From NCBI GenBank assembly GCA_009692865.1, contig SHYH01000008.1:1-40103 (forward strand): a stretch of DNA of 40,103 bases. The letters run 5' to 3'. The position numbers and the translations under genes were made by a program. This DNA comes from Dehalococcoidia bacterium. Lineage in GTDB: Bacteria; Chloroflexota; Dehalococcoidia; Lucifugimonadales; GCA-2717565. Below, piece by piece: positions 16,297-23,984 of the stretch (the stretch's first letter is position 1; each line of letters begins with the position of its first letter). The notes beneath the pieces were generated by a model that saw nothing but the letters and a program-made list of their open reading frames with translations, made no database searches and had not been told where the DNA came from.

Positions 16297-17421
16297 ATGA
16301 CGCGAAGGGCTGGCTTCGTCTATAGCGACATCCTCTCCCGGCACATCCTGCGGAAGAACCACGTCATGGTGCCCACCCGCCTTCGCTACACCTACGAACT
16401 CCTGGAGGCCTATGACGTGTTCCAGCAGCCCGGCGTCCAGGTGGTGGAGCCTCGCCAGGCCACCGAGGCGGAGCTGTTGACCTTCCACTCCCAGGAGTAC
16501 GTCGACGCCGTCAGAAGCCTCAGTCGAGGGGAGGGCACCTACCCGCCTGGCCGCTACGGCTTCAGCCAGAAGGGGGACAACCCCATCTTCTCCGGCATGT
16601 ACGGGGCCTACCTTTGGAGCACTGGGGCCTCGGTGAAGGCGGCGGAGCTGGTGGCCGGCGGGCAGTTGGACGTGGCCTTCAACGCCTCGGGGGGCCTCCA
16701 CCACGCCATGCCCGACCACGCCTCAGGCTTCTGCGTCTTCAACGACCCCGTCATCGCCATCAACGCGCTCTTAGGCCGGGGCCTTCGTGTGGCCTACGTG
16801 GACATTGACGCCCACCACGGCGATGGCGTCCAGCACGCCTTTTACGGCACCGACCGCGTGCTGACCATCTCCCTCCACGAGGCGGGGACCTTCCTCTTCC
16901 CCGGCACGGGCTTCCCCGACGAGAGCGGAACGGGCCAGGGAGTTGGCTACGCCGTGAACGTGCCCCTCTACCCCTACACCGACGACGCGCTGTACCTGTG
17001 GGCCTTGCGCGAGGTGGTGCTGCCCCTGGTGCGCCGCTTCCAGCCCGACGTGCTGGTCACCCAGCTTGGCATTGACACCCACGTTCAGGACCCCATCACC
17101 CATCTGGTCCTCACGGTCCAGGGGTTCGCCCAGGTGGTGAAGGAGTTGGGGGAGATGGGCTACCCGTGGCTGGCCCTGGGCGGTGGCGGCTATGACCTCC
17201 CGGCTGTGGCGAGGGGCTGGACGCTGGCCTTCGCCGCCATGGCGGGCGTGGATCTGCCCGATGAGATTCCCCAAGAGTACCAGGAGCGGTACGGGATCAA
17301 GCGCCTGCGGGACCCTGAGCCGCCCCAGGTGGACTCCCAGATGCGCGACCAGGCCCGGCGCTACGCCGAGCAGACCGTGGCCTCGGTGAAGCGTCTCATC
17401 TTCCCCCGCCACGGGCTGTAG
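16297..17421 (+). CDS. AcuC-type histone deacetylase family protein
   Basis: A 374-residue zinc hydrolase of the arginase/deacetylase fold. Catalytic features are complete: His135-His136 in GGLHHAM, zinc ligands Asp171, His173 and Asp260 (DIDAHHGDGV, QLGIDTH), and the transition-state Tyr299 in GGGGYD. It most resembles AcuC, which in Bacillus deacetylates acetyl-CoA synthetase; other members act on acetylpolyamines. No acuA or acs is nearby, so the substrate is inferred. GAGGA lies directly before the ATG and the gene starts 70 bases after tRNA-Thr. It converges with the GT39 gene. Confidence 0.92.
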   Translation: MTRRAGFVYSDILSRHILRKNHVMVPTRLRYTYELLEAYDVFQQPGVQVVEPRQATEAELLTFHSQEYVDAVRSLSRGEGTYPPGRYGFSQKGDNPIFSGMYGAYLWSTGASVKAAELVAGGQLDVAFNASGGLHHAMPDHASGFCVFNDPVIAINALLGRGLRVAYVDIDAHHGDGVQHAFYGTDRVLTISLHEAGTFLFPGTGFPDESGTGQGVGYAVNVPLYPYTDDALYLWALREVVLPLVRRFQPDVLVTQLGIDTHVQDPITHLVLTVQGFAQVVKELGEMGYPWLALGGGGYDLPAVARGWTLAFAAMAGVDLPDEIPQEYQERYGIKRLRDPEPPQVDSQMRDQARRYAEQTVASVKRLIFPRHGL

Positions 17422-17486
17422 GGCGCTTAGGGCCTAGGCGGCCAGTGAGTTGTACGGTCTCAAAGCCGATGACGTATGTCCACCGG

Positions 17487-19484
17487 CTATGGGCTCTGGC
17501 GTCGGAACAAGCTCCCCTGCCGCAGGCCGGCTTCGTAGGAAACATCCTGCCACGTGGTTCGGATGTAGCTGAGGATAGGGTCTTGCTGTGTGCGGCCCGG
17601 CGGCCCCGTGCCCCCTGCTTCGCCTGGCATTAGAAAGTAGCGCAGGTCGCCTCGCGCCACCATCGCCTTGAAGGAGGCGACCGTGAAAATCGGATCGCTG
17701 CCGGAGAACCCGCCGATGGCCACCGCAGGGAATCCGGCGATGATGAAAGGCGCCGCCTCCCGCGCAGAAACCGTTCCTAGGTCGTACCTGGCGCCGGCAT
17801 CGCCCTGCTGGAGGATAAACGCTTCGATAACGAGTTCACGCTGTCCGGCTGGGCCGCCTGCCAACCCTTGAGGCGGACCCTGGGGGCCAATGCTGGCGCC
17901 AGGACCCGCTCCAGCTATTCGTCCACCAAAGTGAAGGCCAAACACCAGAGGTATTGCCAGGAGGGCCACGCCTCCGATGGCCATGCCGACTCCCGCCAAT
18001 GAGGTCTCAGCCAGCCTTCTCCATAGAGCCGATGCTAGGACGGTGCAGGCCAGGAGCGCGGTGACAAGAGCTACCGCGACGATCAGGTCTCCCACTAAAC
18101 CTTGGGACAGGAGTGCCTGGTACACCACGCCGCCAAGCAAGGCCGCAGGCGCAACCCAGGACAACAGCGAACCCCTGCGAAACGTTTGCCACACCGCTCC
18201 AAACCCTATGCCGATGACCGCTGCCATAGGCGTCGCCATGCCCACCAGATAGTAAGGGTGCGTGGTGGTTGCGTTGGCCACACCGAACACGACGGCCGCC
18301 GTGACCAGCCATCCCACCCACAGGACAGTCTGTCCTCTGGCGGAAGAACCCCTGAAAACCCTCAGAAGTTCGAGGGGACCCCTATAGAGGCGTTCCGACA
18401 ACAGAGCCGTTATGGCGACAACGAGCATCAGGATGGCCATTGGAAACAGCCAACCCAGTTGGGCCGCCAGAGGATTGACAAACAGGCCGAGCACACCGCG
18501 GTCTGCGACATCGGGGTTGATGCCAGGCGGCCCCAGAGGGGTGCCGTTGGCCTGGTTGCCAGTGGCCTGATAGGGTGGAACCCTCTGCAGCGGTCCAGGG
18601 GTCTGCTGAGCTCCTGGAGGGAGGAGAAGGTCTCCTGCCGCACCCTGCTGAGGCTGGGCTGGCCGGGCGCCTATGAAGGCCCCGAAGCGATTAAGGCCGT
18701 TGTATTCAAAGATCAGGGTCCAGATGGAGTTGTCTCGCGTTGAGCCGATGTAGGGCCGGCTGTCAGCAGGCGTAAGGGCAACAAAGGTGGCCCAAGAGAA
18801 TGAGATTGCGAGCAGCACGGCTATCGTAACCGTAGTCCGGATGGCCAATGTACGGCCAGGGACTCTGGCGCTCAAGAGATAGTAGAGCAAGAAAGCCGGC
18901 AGCGGTACGAAGGCGACGAGCATCTTGATGTTGAAGGCAAGCCCGACGAATAGACTGAACGCGAGTAACCACCGACGCTTGCCAGTTTGCGCAGCACGGA
19001 TGATGCATACCGCCGCCAGCAAGAGCGCAAAGCTGAGCAGACCATCGGGCTCATTTCGACTGTCAATGACTATGCTGACAGGTGCCACCACAAGGACTGC
19101 CGCGGCCGCCACTGCAGCAATCCGCCCGAACCCCCTCTTGATGACGACGTAGAGGACGATTGGCGCCAGGATACCCACAATCGCTTGTGGCAGATTCACC
19201 GACCACGCGCTGACGCCGAAAAAGCGGGCAAAGACAGCGTGAACCCAGAATGCCCCAGGGGGTTTGTCCACCATGACAGCGCCCCCCGGGTCAAAGGAGC
19301 CGAACAGGAAATTGTGGGGGCTGTGGAGCATGGAGGCGACCGTTGCAGTGTAGTACTGGTTGTCAAACTCACCTACACGGCTGAACCGTGCCCACACCCC
19401 CACGACGACAGCCAAAGCGAGCCACACGTCGACTGCCTGGACCGACCTTCTTGCTGCAGCTAACCTTGCCGTCAACGATCGCAT
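17487..19484 (-). CDS. GT39-family (PMT/ArnT-like) glycosyltransferase
   Basis: A 665-residue polytopic membrane protein that should transfer a sugar from a polyprenyl-phosphate donor. Motifs of the family are present: FDNQYY after TM1 (acidic residue in the first outer loop), VDKPPGAFW, and DSRNEPDG. About ten to twelve helices follow, with a Pro/Gln-rich loop at ~285-335 and a C-terminal extracytoplasmic domain (~570-665) holding FIIAGFPAVAIGGFSGSDP. This layout is like the 'YkcB' mannosyltransferases common in Actinobacteria and Chloroflexota. GAGG is 7 bases before ATG 19484. The codon choice looks less C-ending than in neighbouring genes, which may mean transfer. It stands alone. Confidence 0.88.
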   Translation of the reverse strand: MRSLTARLAAARRSVQAVDVWLALAVVVGVWARFSRVGEFDNQYYTATVASMLHSPHNFLFGSFDPGGAVMVDKPPGAFWVHAVFARFFGVSAWSVNLPQAIVGILAPIVLYVVIKRGFGRIAAVAAAAVLVVAPVSIVIDSRNEPDGLLSFALLLAAVCIIRAAQTGKRRWLLAFSLFVGLAFNIKMLVAFVPLPAFLLYYLLSARVPGRTLAIRTTVTIAVLLAISFSWATFVALTPADSRPYIGSTRDNSIWTLIFEYNGLNRFGAFIGARPAQPQQGAAGDLLLPPGAQQTPGPLQRVPPYQATGNQANGTPLGPPGINPDVADRGVLGLFVNPLAAQLGWLFPMAILMLVVAITALLSERLYRGPLELLRVFRGSSARGQTVLWVGWLVTAAVVFGVANATTTHPYYLVGMATPMAAVIGIGFGAVWQTFRRGSLLSWVAPAALLGGVVYQALLSQGLVGDLIVAVALVTALLACTVLASALWRRLAETSLAGVGMAIGGVALLAIPLVFGLHFGGRIAGAGPGASIGPQGPPQGLAGGPAGQRELVIEAFILQQGDAGARYDLGTVSAREAAPFIIAGFPAVAIGGFSGSDPIFTVASFKAMVARGDLRYFLMPGEAGGTGPPGRTQQDPILSYIRTTWQDVSYEAGLRQGSLFRRQSP

Positions 19485-19640
19485 AAGCCGACCTCAAGCC
19501 TATTCGACAAGAAGCGGACTGCCGTGTGTCCTCCTCTACCACGAGCCTCGGGCAACCCCCCTCACCCTGATCTTGTCGAAAGGTGAGCCCACAGGTAGCG
19601 CAGGTATCGGCCCCCCTCAATACCCGACCGCCCCGCCAAA

Positions 19641-19677
19641 ACGAAGCCGTCCCGATGCAGCATCGGGACGGCTTCGT
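19641..19677 (-). terminator. perfect 17-bp hairpin downstream of the small helical gene
   Basis: A 17-bp perfect inverted repeat (19641-19657 / 19661-19677) with a CAG loop lies 28 bases past the stop of the minus-strand gene. Only TTT follows on that strand, so it may be a weak terminator. Its core CCCGATGCAGCATCGGG is the repeat unit seen at 4425-4441, so it may simply be a repeat. Confidence 0.5.
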
Positions 19678-19704
19678 GCGTATTGCGAAAATGTCCCAGC
19701 GCCG

Positions 19705-19977
19705 CTAGGAGCCCTGGGCTTGGCCTGAGAGGACGGCCCGCGCCTCCTCCTTCAGCTCCTGGTCGTCGCAGTCCTGGAGGGTGGAGTAGATGGCCTTCTT
19801 GATCATCTGGAGCTTGGCGGCGTCGGGCTGTGAAGAACCTTCATACTCCTTCAGGAGCCGCTTCAACTGTTCCAGACGCTCCAGGAAGTGGAGCTGGACC
19901 TGCGTGTACGGGCGGGCTTCGGAGCCCTCAGTGGGATTCCCGGATTGGGTCATGTGCTGTTGCCGATCTTCGCTCAT
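19705..19977 (-). CDS. small helical protein of unknown function
   Basis: A 90-residue acidic, cytoplasmic protein that I do not recognise. Residues ~32-85 look fully helical, with heptad-like Leu spacing (FLERLEQLKRLLKEYE) that could form a short coiled coil, then DCDDQELKEEARAVL. There is no signal peptide or membrane segment. ATG 19977 was chosen because GGGGGTGAG lies 4 to 12 bases upstream; the frame is open to 20076 but less protein-like. It is probably a monocistronic gene, bounded by the hairpin at 19641-19677 and the repeat block at 20137. Confidence 0.7.
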   Translation of the reverse strand: MSEDRQQHMTQSGNPTEGSEARPYTQVQLHFLERLEQLKRLLKEYEGSSQPDAAKLQMIKKAIYSTLQDCDDQELKEEARAVLSGQAQGS

Positions 19978-20136
19978 CGCCCTCACCCCCTTTTGGTGTC
20001 CGAGGGATGTGGAGACAGCTCCACCTCCCAGTGTACAGGCCCCACGGAGCCGTTGCAAGTGCTCCAGGACAGCCAAAGGTATGCTTTTCTCTGGCCTTTG
20101 CCTAAAATACCATCCTGAGCGGATGTGAGGTTTTGT

Positions 20137-20330
20137 CCCCTCTCCCTCACGGAGGGAGAGAGTTGGAGTGAGGGGGCTTACACCCTCACCCTTCCCCTCT
20201 CCCTCCGTGAGGGAGAGGGGATTTCGTCACGATCTCTGAGCGAAGCGAAGAATCTAAGACCCCTCGCACCCAAAAATCGCCGTCTGCCCTAAACCACCTA
20301 CCGTAGCGTGGGTGCAGGGCCCGCCCTGCT
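20137..20330. repeat. repeat block between the small gene and dnaK
   Basis: It holds hairpins CTCTCCCTC-ACG-GAGGGAGAG (20140-20160) and CCCCTCTCCCTC-CGT-GAGGGAGAGGGG (20194-20220), with a GTGAGGG/CCCTCAC pair between them. Then come an AGCGAAGCGAAGAATCT stretch and the CGTAGCGTGGGTGCAGGGCCCGCCCTG repeat, whose end overlaps the dnaK stop codon. Nothing else is seen in this 351-bp gap. Confidence 0.75.
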
Positions 20331-22227
20331 AAATCTCCCGGAACTCGCCCTCCACCGTGCCGCTCCCAGGGGGAGGCTTCGGCCCACCCTCAGGGCCTGG
20401 TCCCCCTCCCGCGCCCGACCCCGCCTGGCTGTACACCGCCGCGCCAACCGTCTGCACCGCCTGGCCCAAGTCCTCGAAGCGGGAGCGAATGGCGGCGAAA
20501 TCCTCTTTCTGGAGGGCTAAGCGCAGATCAGCGATCTTCTGCTCGATCTCCTTCTTGAGGTCTTCCGGCACCTTGTCCTTGCGCTCTATAAGGAGCTTCT
20601 CAGCGCTGTAGGCAAGGCCATCGGCCTGGTTGCGCAGCTCCACCTCCTCCTTATGGCGCCGGTCCTCCTCGGCGTGCTGCTCACCCTCGCGAACCATCTT
20701 GTCGATCTCCTGCTGGTTCAGACCCGAGCTTGGATGAATGGTGATGCGCTGCTGCTTCTCGGTGGCTTTGTCCCTGGCCGATACGCTGAGGATGCCGTTT
20801 TCGTCGATGTCAAAGCTCACCTCGACCTGGGGCAAGCCGCGAGGCGCGGGCAGGATGCCGTCCAGGATGAACCGCCCGATGGACTTGTTGTCCCTGGCCA
20901 GGGGGCGCTCCCCCTGCAGGACGTGAATCTCCACGGAGGTCTGGTTGTCGGCGGCGGTGGTGAAGTTCTCCGCCTTGGCGGTCGGAATGGTGGAGTTCCT
21001 GGAGATGAGGGTGGTCATCACGCCGCCCAGGGTCTCCAGCCCCAGGGTCAGCGGCGTCACGTCCAGCAGCAGGATGTCCTTGACCTCCCCCTGCAGAACG
21101 CCGGCCTGAATGGCCGCGCCGACAGCCACCACCTCGTCGGGGTTCACACCCTTATTGGGCTCCTTGCCAAACACCTCCCGCACCTTCTGGATCACGGCGG
21201 GCATACGGGTCATGCCACCCACCAGGACCACCTCGTTGATCTTGTCGCGAGTCATGCCTGCGTCTTTCAGGGCCTGGATGCAGGGGCCCACGCTCCGCTC
21301 GATGAGGTCGGCCACCAGCTGCTCCAGCTTGGCGCGGGTCAGGGTCTTCACCAGGTGCTTGGGCCCGGTGGCGTCGGCCGTGATGAAAGGCAGGTTGATC
21401 TCCGTCTGCAGCACGCTGGACAGCTCGATCTTGGCCTTCTCGGACGCCTCCCGCAGGCGCTGGAGGGCCATCCGGTCCCTGCGGAGGTCGATGCCCTGCT
21501 CCTTCTGGAATTCGTCGCACATCCAGTCCATGACACGCTGGTCGAAGTCGTCGCCGCCCAGGAAGGTATCGCCGTTGGTGGCCTTCACCTCGAACACACC
21601 ATCGCCCAGCTGGAGGACGGAGACGTCAAAGGTGCCTCCCCCCAGGTCGTAGACGGCGATGGTCTCGTCCTTCTTCTTATCCAGGCCGTAGGCCAGAGCG
21701 GCCGCCGTGGGCTCGTTGATAATGCGCAGCACCTCCAGCCCGGCAATGCGTCCGGCGTCGCGAGTGGCCTGGCGCTGGCTATCGTTGAAGTAGGCGGGAA
21801 CGGTGATGACCGCCTGGGTGATCTTCTCCCCAAGCTTGGCCTCGGCGTCGGCCCGCATCTTCTGAAGGATCATGGCCGACACCTCTGGCGGGGCGTGGGT
21901 GTGGCCCCCCATCTCCACCTGGGCGTCGCCGAGGGCGTTCCTGGTCACCTTGTAGGGCAACCGCTTGATGGCGTCCTGGGCCTGGGGGTCGTCGTGCTTG
22001 CGGCCCATGAACCGCTTGATGGAGAAGACGGTGTTCTCCGGGTTGGTGATGGCCTGCCGCTTTGCGGCATCCCCCACGTACCGCTCCCCCGTCTTGGGGT
22101 TGATGGCTACCACCGAGGGCGTCACGCGGCGGCCCTCTGCGTTCTCGATGACCTCGGGCTCGCCTGCCTCGATGACCGCCATGCAGGAGTTCGTCGTGCC
22201 CAGGTCAATTCCCAAAACCTTTGGCAT
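20329..22227 (-). CDS. dnaK: molecular chaperone DnaK (Hsp70)
   Basis: A 632-residue Hsp70 that binds unfolded proteins in an ATP-driven cycle. The ATPase domain opens with [13 protein letters not shown] and has the phosphate loops YDLGGGTFD and GGMTRMP. The [11 protein letters not shown] linker region leads to the substrate domain (~385-500), then a helical lid and a Gly/Pro-rich tail ending [15 protein letters not shown] is 8 bases before the ATG, inside the end of grpE, and the gap to grpE is only 3 bases. It is the last gene of hspR-grpE-dnaK. A dnaJ gene, often found in such operons, is not here. Confidence 0.98.
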   Translation of the reverse strand: MPKVLGIDLGTTNSCMAVIEAGEPEVIENAEGRRVTPSVVAINPKTGERYVGDAAKRQAITNPENTVFSIKRFMGRKHDDPQAQDAIKRLPYKVTRNALGDAQVEMGGHTHAPPEVSAMILQKMRADAEAKLGEKITQAVITVPAYFNDSQRQATRDAGRIAGLEVLRIINEPTAAALAYGLDKKKDETIAVYDLGGGTFDVSVLQLGDGVFEVKATNGDTFLGGDDFDQRVMDWMCDEFQKEQGIDLRRDRMALQRLREASEKAKIELSSVLQTEINLPFITADATGPKHLVKTLTRAKLEQLVADLIERSVGPCIQALKDAGMTRDKINEVVLVGGMTRMPAVIQKVREVFGKEPNKGVNPDEVVAVGAAIQAGVLQGEVKDILLLDVTPLTLGLETLGGVMTTLISRNSTIPTAKAENFTTAADNQTSVEIHVLQGERPLARDNKSIGRFILDGILPAPRGLPQVEVSFDIDENGILSVSARDKATEKQQRITIHPSSGLNQQEIDKMVREGEQHAEEDRRHKEEVELRNQADGLAYSAEKLLIERKDKVPEDLKKEIEQKIADLRLALQKEDFAAIRSRFEDLGQAVQTVGAAVYSQAGSGAGGGPGPEGGPKPPPGSGTVEGEFREI

Positions 22228-22230
22228 AAG

Positions 22231-22803
22231 TTACGCCTCCTCCGAAGGAATGTCTCGCTTTTCTTGTGATGCCTTTTGCTCTGCCTCGGCCCGTTTGGCC
22301 ACCACCACCTGGGCGGGCCGCAGCACCTTGCCGTGCAGCTTGTACCCCTCCTGGACCACGCCGATCACCTCGCCATCCGCGTGGTCCGGGCTCTCCTGAA
22401 AGAGCAGGGCCTCGTGCTCCCAGGGGTCATGGCTCTTCCCAAAGGCTTCGATGGTCGTCACCCCCTCCCGCTCCAGGACACGCCACAGCTTGCGGTGGAT
22501 GAGCTCTACCCCCTCGCTCCAGGAGGCGTGGTCCCCCTCGGCGGGGGCGCTCTCCAAGGCGCGGCGGAAGTCGTCCACGACGGTCAGCAAATCCAGGATC
22601 AGGCGGGCGTTGGCGCTCCGCTGGATCTCCTGTCGCTCCTCCTCCATACGACGGCGGTAGTTGATGAAATCGGCCTGAGTGCGTTGCGCCAGAGCGCGGA
22701 ACTGGTCCCGCTCGCGGCTCGCTTCCTCCAGCTCCGCCCTAAGCTGCTCCAAGGTAGAAGCCTGGGCCTCCTGTGGCTGCTCCCCTCGCTCTTCCTGGTT
22801 CAT
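22231..22803 (-). CDS. grpE: nucleotide exchange factor GrpE
   Basis: A 190-residue partner of DnaK that releases ADP. The N-terminal half is a long coiled coil (EQLRAELEEASRERDQFRALAQRTQADFINYRRR in part), followed by the four-helix and beta domain with VDDFRRALES, GVELIHRKLWRVLEREGVTTIEAFG and VVQEGYKLHGKVLRPAQVVVAK, all standard GrpE features. It has normal length and lies between hspR and dnaK with short gaps. Confidence 0.97.
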   Translation of the reverse strand: MNQEERGEQPQEAQASTLEQLRAELEEASRERDQFRALAQRTQADFINYRRRMEEERQEIQRSANARLILDLLTVVDDFRRALESAPAEGDHASWSEGVELIHRKLWRVLEREGVTTIEAFGKSHDPWEHEALLFQESPDHADGEVIGVVQEGYKLHGKVLRPAQVVVAKRAEAEQKASQEKRDIPSEEA

Positions 22804-22834
22804 ATGGGCTTCCCATCCGTGACGTACGCTTGCA

Positions 22835-23356
22835 TTATCGCTGGGGCTCCTTGGGAATGGAAAGGTTCAGCAGGGCGAACATCTCGTCAATGTGGCGAGT
22901 GACCAGCTCGATAGCCTGGCTAGGGTCTGGGGCCTTCCCCATCTCCCAGCGAAGGCGCAGGAGGTGGTTGACCAGCTCCAGGACAAGCTCCACCCCCGCC
23001 AGGTTCATCCCTCGGTCGTCCACCAGATGCTTGATGAGGCGCAACCGGGCGATGTCTTCCTCGGAGTAGAGGCGCAGCATGCCCCCCGTCCGGTTGGGGG
23101 CCACCAACCCCACTCGCTCGTACTTCCGCAGGGTCTGGGGGTGCATGGAGAGGAGGCGGGCGGCAACGCTGATGATGTAGACACCTTCGATCTCGACCGC
23201 ATAGACCCGTCCCGTCACCTGAGCGCCAGGGAAAGGGACAGGAACGTCCGAGGAGCTTGCCGCAGCTTCCTGCGGCGCTTCCCTCTCAGACGGAGCGGGG
23301 GACGGAATAAATGTCCAGGCCCGTTGCCGCCGGGTCTCCCTAGGAGGACGCTCCAT
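22835..23356 (-). CDS. hspR: HspR-type MerR-family heat-shock repressor
   Basis: A 173-residue regulator. Residues ~63-130 form a MerR winged helix: YIISVAARLLSMHPQTLRKYERVGLVAPNRT, as in HspR (LHPQTLRxYER), then the wing and a helical region. HspR is known to repress dnaK operons by binding inverted repeats called HAIR, with DnaK as co-repressor. The first ~60 residues are a Pro/Ser/Ala-rich extension longer than usual, so translation may start later, but ATG 23356 has GGTGAG upstream. It heads the hspR-grpE-dnaK operon and lies 51 bases from a HAIR-like operator, which implies autoregulation. Confidence 0.9.
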   Translation of the reverse strand: MERPPRETRRQRAWTFIPSPAPSEREAPQEAAASSSDVPVPFPGAQVTGRVYAVEIEGVYIISVAARLLSMHPQTLRKYERVGLVAPNRTGGMLRLYSEEDIARLRLIKHLVDDRGMNLAGVELVLELVNHLLRLRWEMGKAPDPSQAIELVTRHIDEMFALLNLSIPKEPQR

Positions 23357-23406
23357 CGTTTCTCACCGCCGCACCGGGAGGCCTTGACCCCACCGGGTGA
23401 TCGCAT

Positions 23407-23449
23407 GTAGTATATCCCTTGACATGATCCATGTCAAGGGATATACTAC
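23407..23449. promoter_or_regulatory. symmetric divergent promoter with HAIR-like HspR operator
   Basis: A perfect 20-bp inverted repeat (23407-23426 / 23430-23449) around ATC. Each strand carries TTGACA, a 17-bp spacer and TATACT: plus strand 23419-23424 and 23442-23447, minus strand 23432-23437 and 23409-23414. The centre, 23418-23438, is CTTGACA-N7-TGTCAAG, close to the known HAIR site CTTGAGT-N7-ACTCAAG. The minus promoter drives hspR-grpE-dnaK; the plus promoter points to the zinc-ribbon gene. Confidence 0.8.
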
Positions 23450-23521
23450 CCTTCGAGTCGACCATAGCACTGTTGGGCGGGAGAGGGAGAGCCCCACAAG
23501 GCCAGGAGGATCCTGAAAAAG

Positions 23522-23626
23522 GGGAGTGCACTCCCAACTCATCGGGATTGCCGGGGGTTTGGGGGTGTCCTCCAGATATGGTTTCCACCCCCTTCCTGAC
23601 CAGGAAGGGGGACAGGGGGATGGTCG
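23522..23626. repeat. palindromic repeat A2, copy 2
   Basis: GGGAGTGCACTCCC, then ACTCATCGGGATTG, a G-rich stretch, CCAGATA and the CCCCCTTCCTGACCAGGAAGGGGG hairpin followed by CAGGGGGATGGTCG. It aligns in order with 15001-15108. It sits between the plus-strand promoter and the zinc-ribbon gene, so it would be in that mRNA leader. Confidence 0.75.
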
Positions 23627-23735
23627 GATGGGTTTTCATCACCCTGCAGAAGGATCCAAACGCACACACGGAACGTTTAACAAGTGAGAGTCAGGAGCGG
23701 GCCGAGGCCCGCAAGCGAAGAAGGAGGTGATGGAG

Positions 23736-23921
23736 ATGTTACTTCTCAAGGCTTGTCCCAAGTGCGGCGGCGACATGCACGTTGGCGGAGACCTGTACGG
23801 GTCCTACGCCAGCTGCTTGAACTGTGGGTATCTCAAGGACGTTGAGGACGGCGACGACGTTCGGAAGCGCCTGAAGGTAGTAGCGACCCTGCGAGAGCAA
23901 ACGCAGAAGCAGGCGGCGTAA
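23736..23921 (+). CDS. small zinc-ribbon protein
   Basis: A 61-residue protein with two Cys pairs, CPKC near the N terminus and CLNC about 20 residues later, which should bind one zinc ion as a ribbon. The rest is a short basic/acidic helix. I know no function for it. The start is set by a perfect AAGGAGG (23721-23727): ATG 23736 is 8 bases after it, while GTG 23727 and ATG 23730 are too close. The nearest upstream promoter is the plus-strand half of the HspR operator, so it may be heat-responsive. A strong terminator follows. Confidence 0.8.
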   Translation: MLLLKACPKCGGDMHVGGDLYGSYASCLNCGYLKDVEDGDDVRKRLKVVATLREQTQKQAA

Positions 23922-23942
23922 GGGCGGCTTGTCGTGGACCAA

Positions 23943-23978
23943 ATGAAGCCCCCCGTTGGAACGGGGGGCTTCATTTTT
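23943..23978. terminator. intrinsic terminator between the convergent zinc-ribbon and cinA genes
   Basis: A perfect 15-bp stem (23943-23957 / 23960-23974) with a GC-rich centre and a GG loop, followed by a T run on the plus strand (23974-23978). Three As precede it, giving a weaker T run for cinA on the minus strand, so it may work both ways. Confidence 0.88.
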
Positions 23979-23984
23979 CTCGGG

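Noticed and set aside
20653-22269. 538-residue frame on the plus strand
   Set aside because: It is antisense to dnaK and rich in Val/Leu/Gly/His from codon bias; no recognisable protein features.
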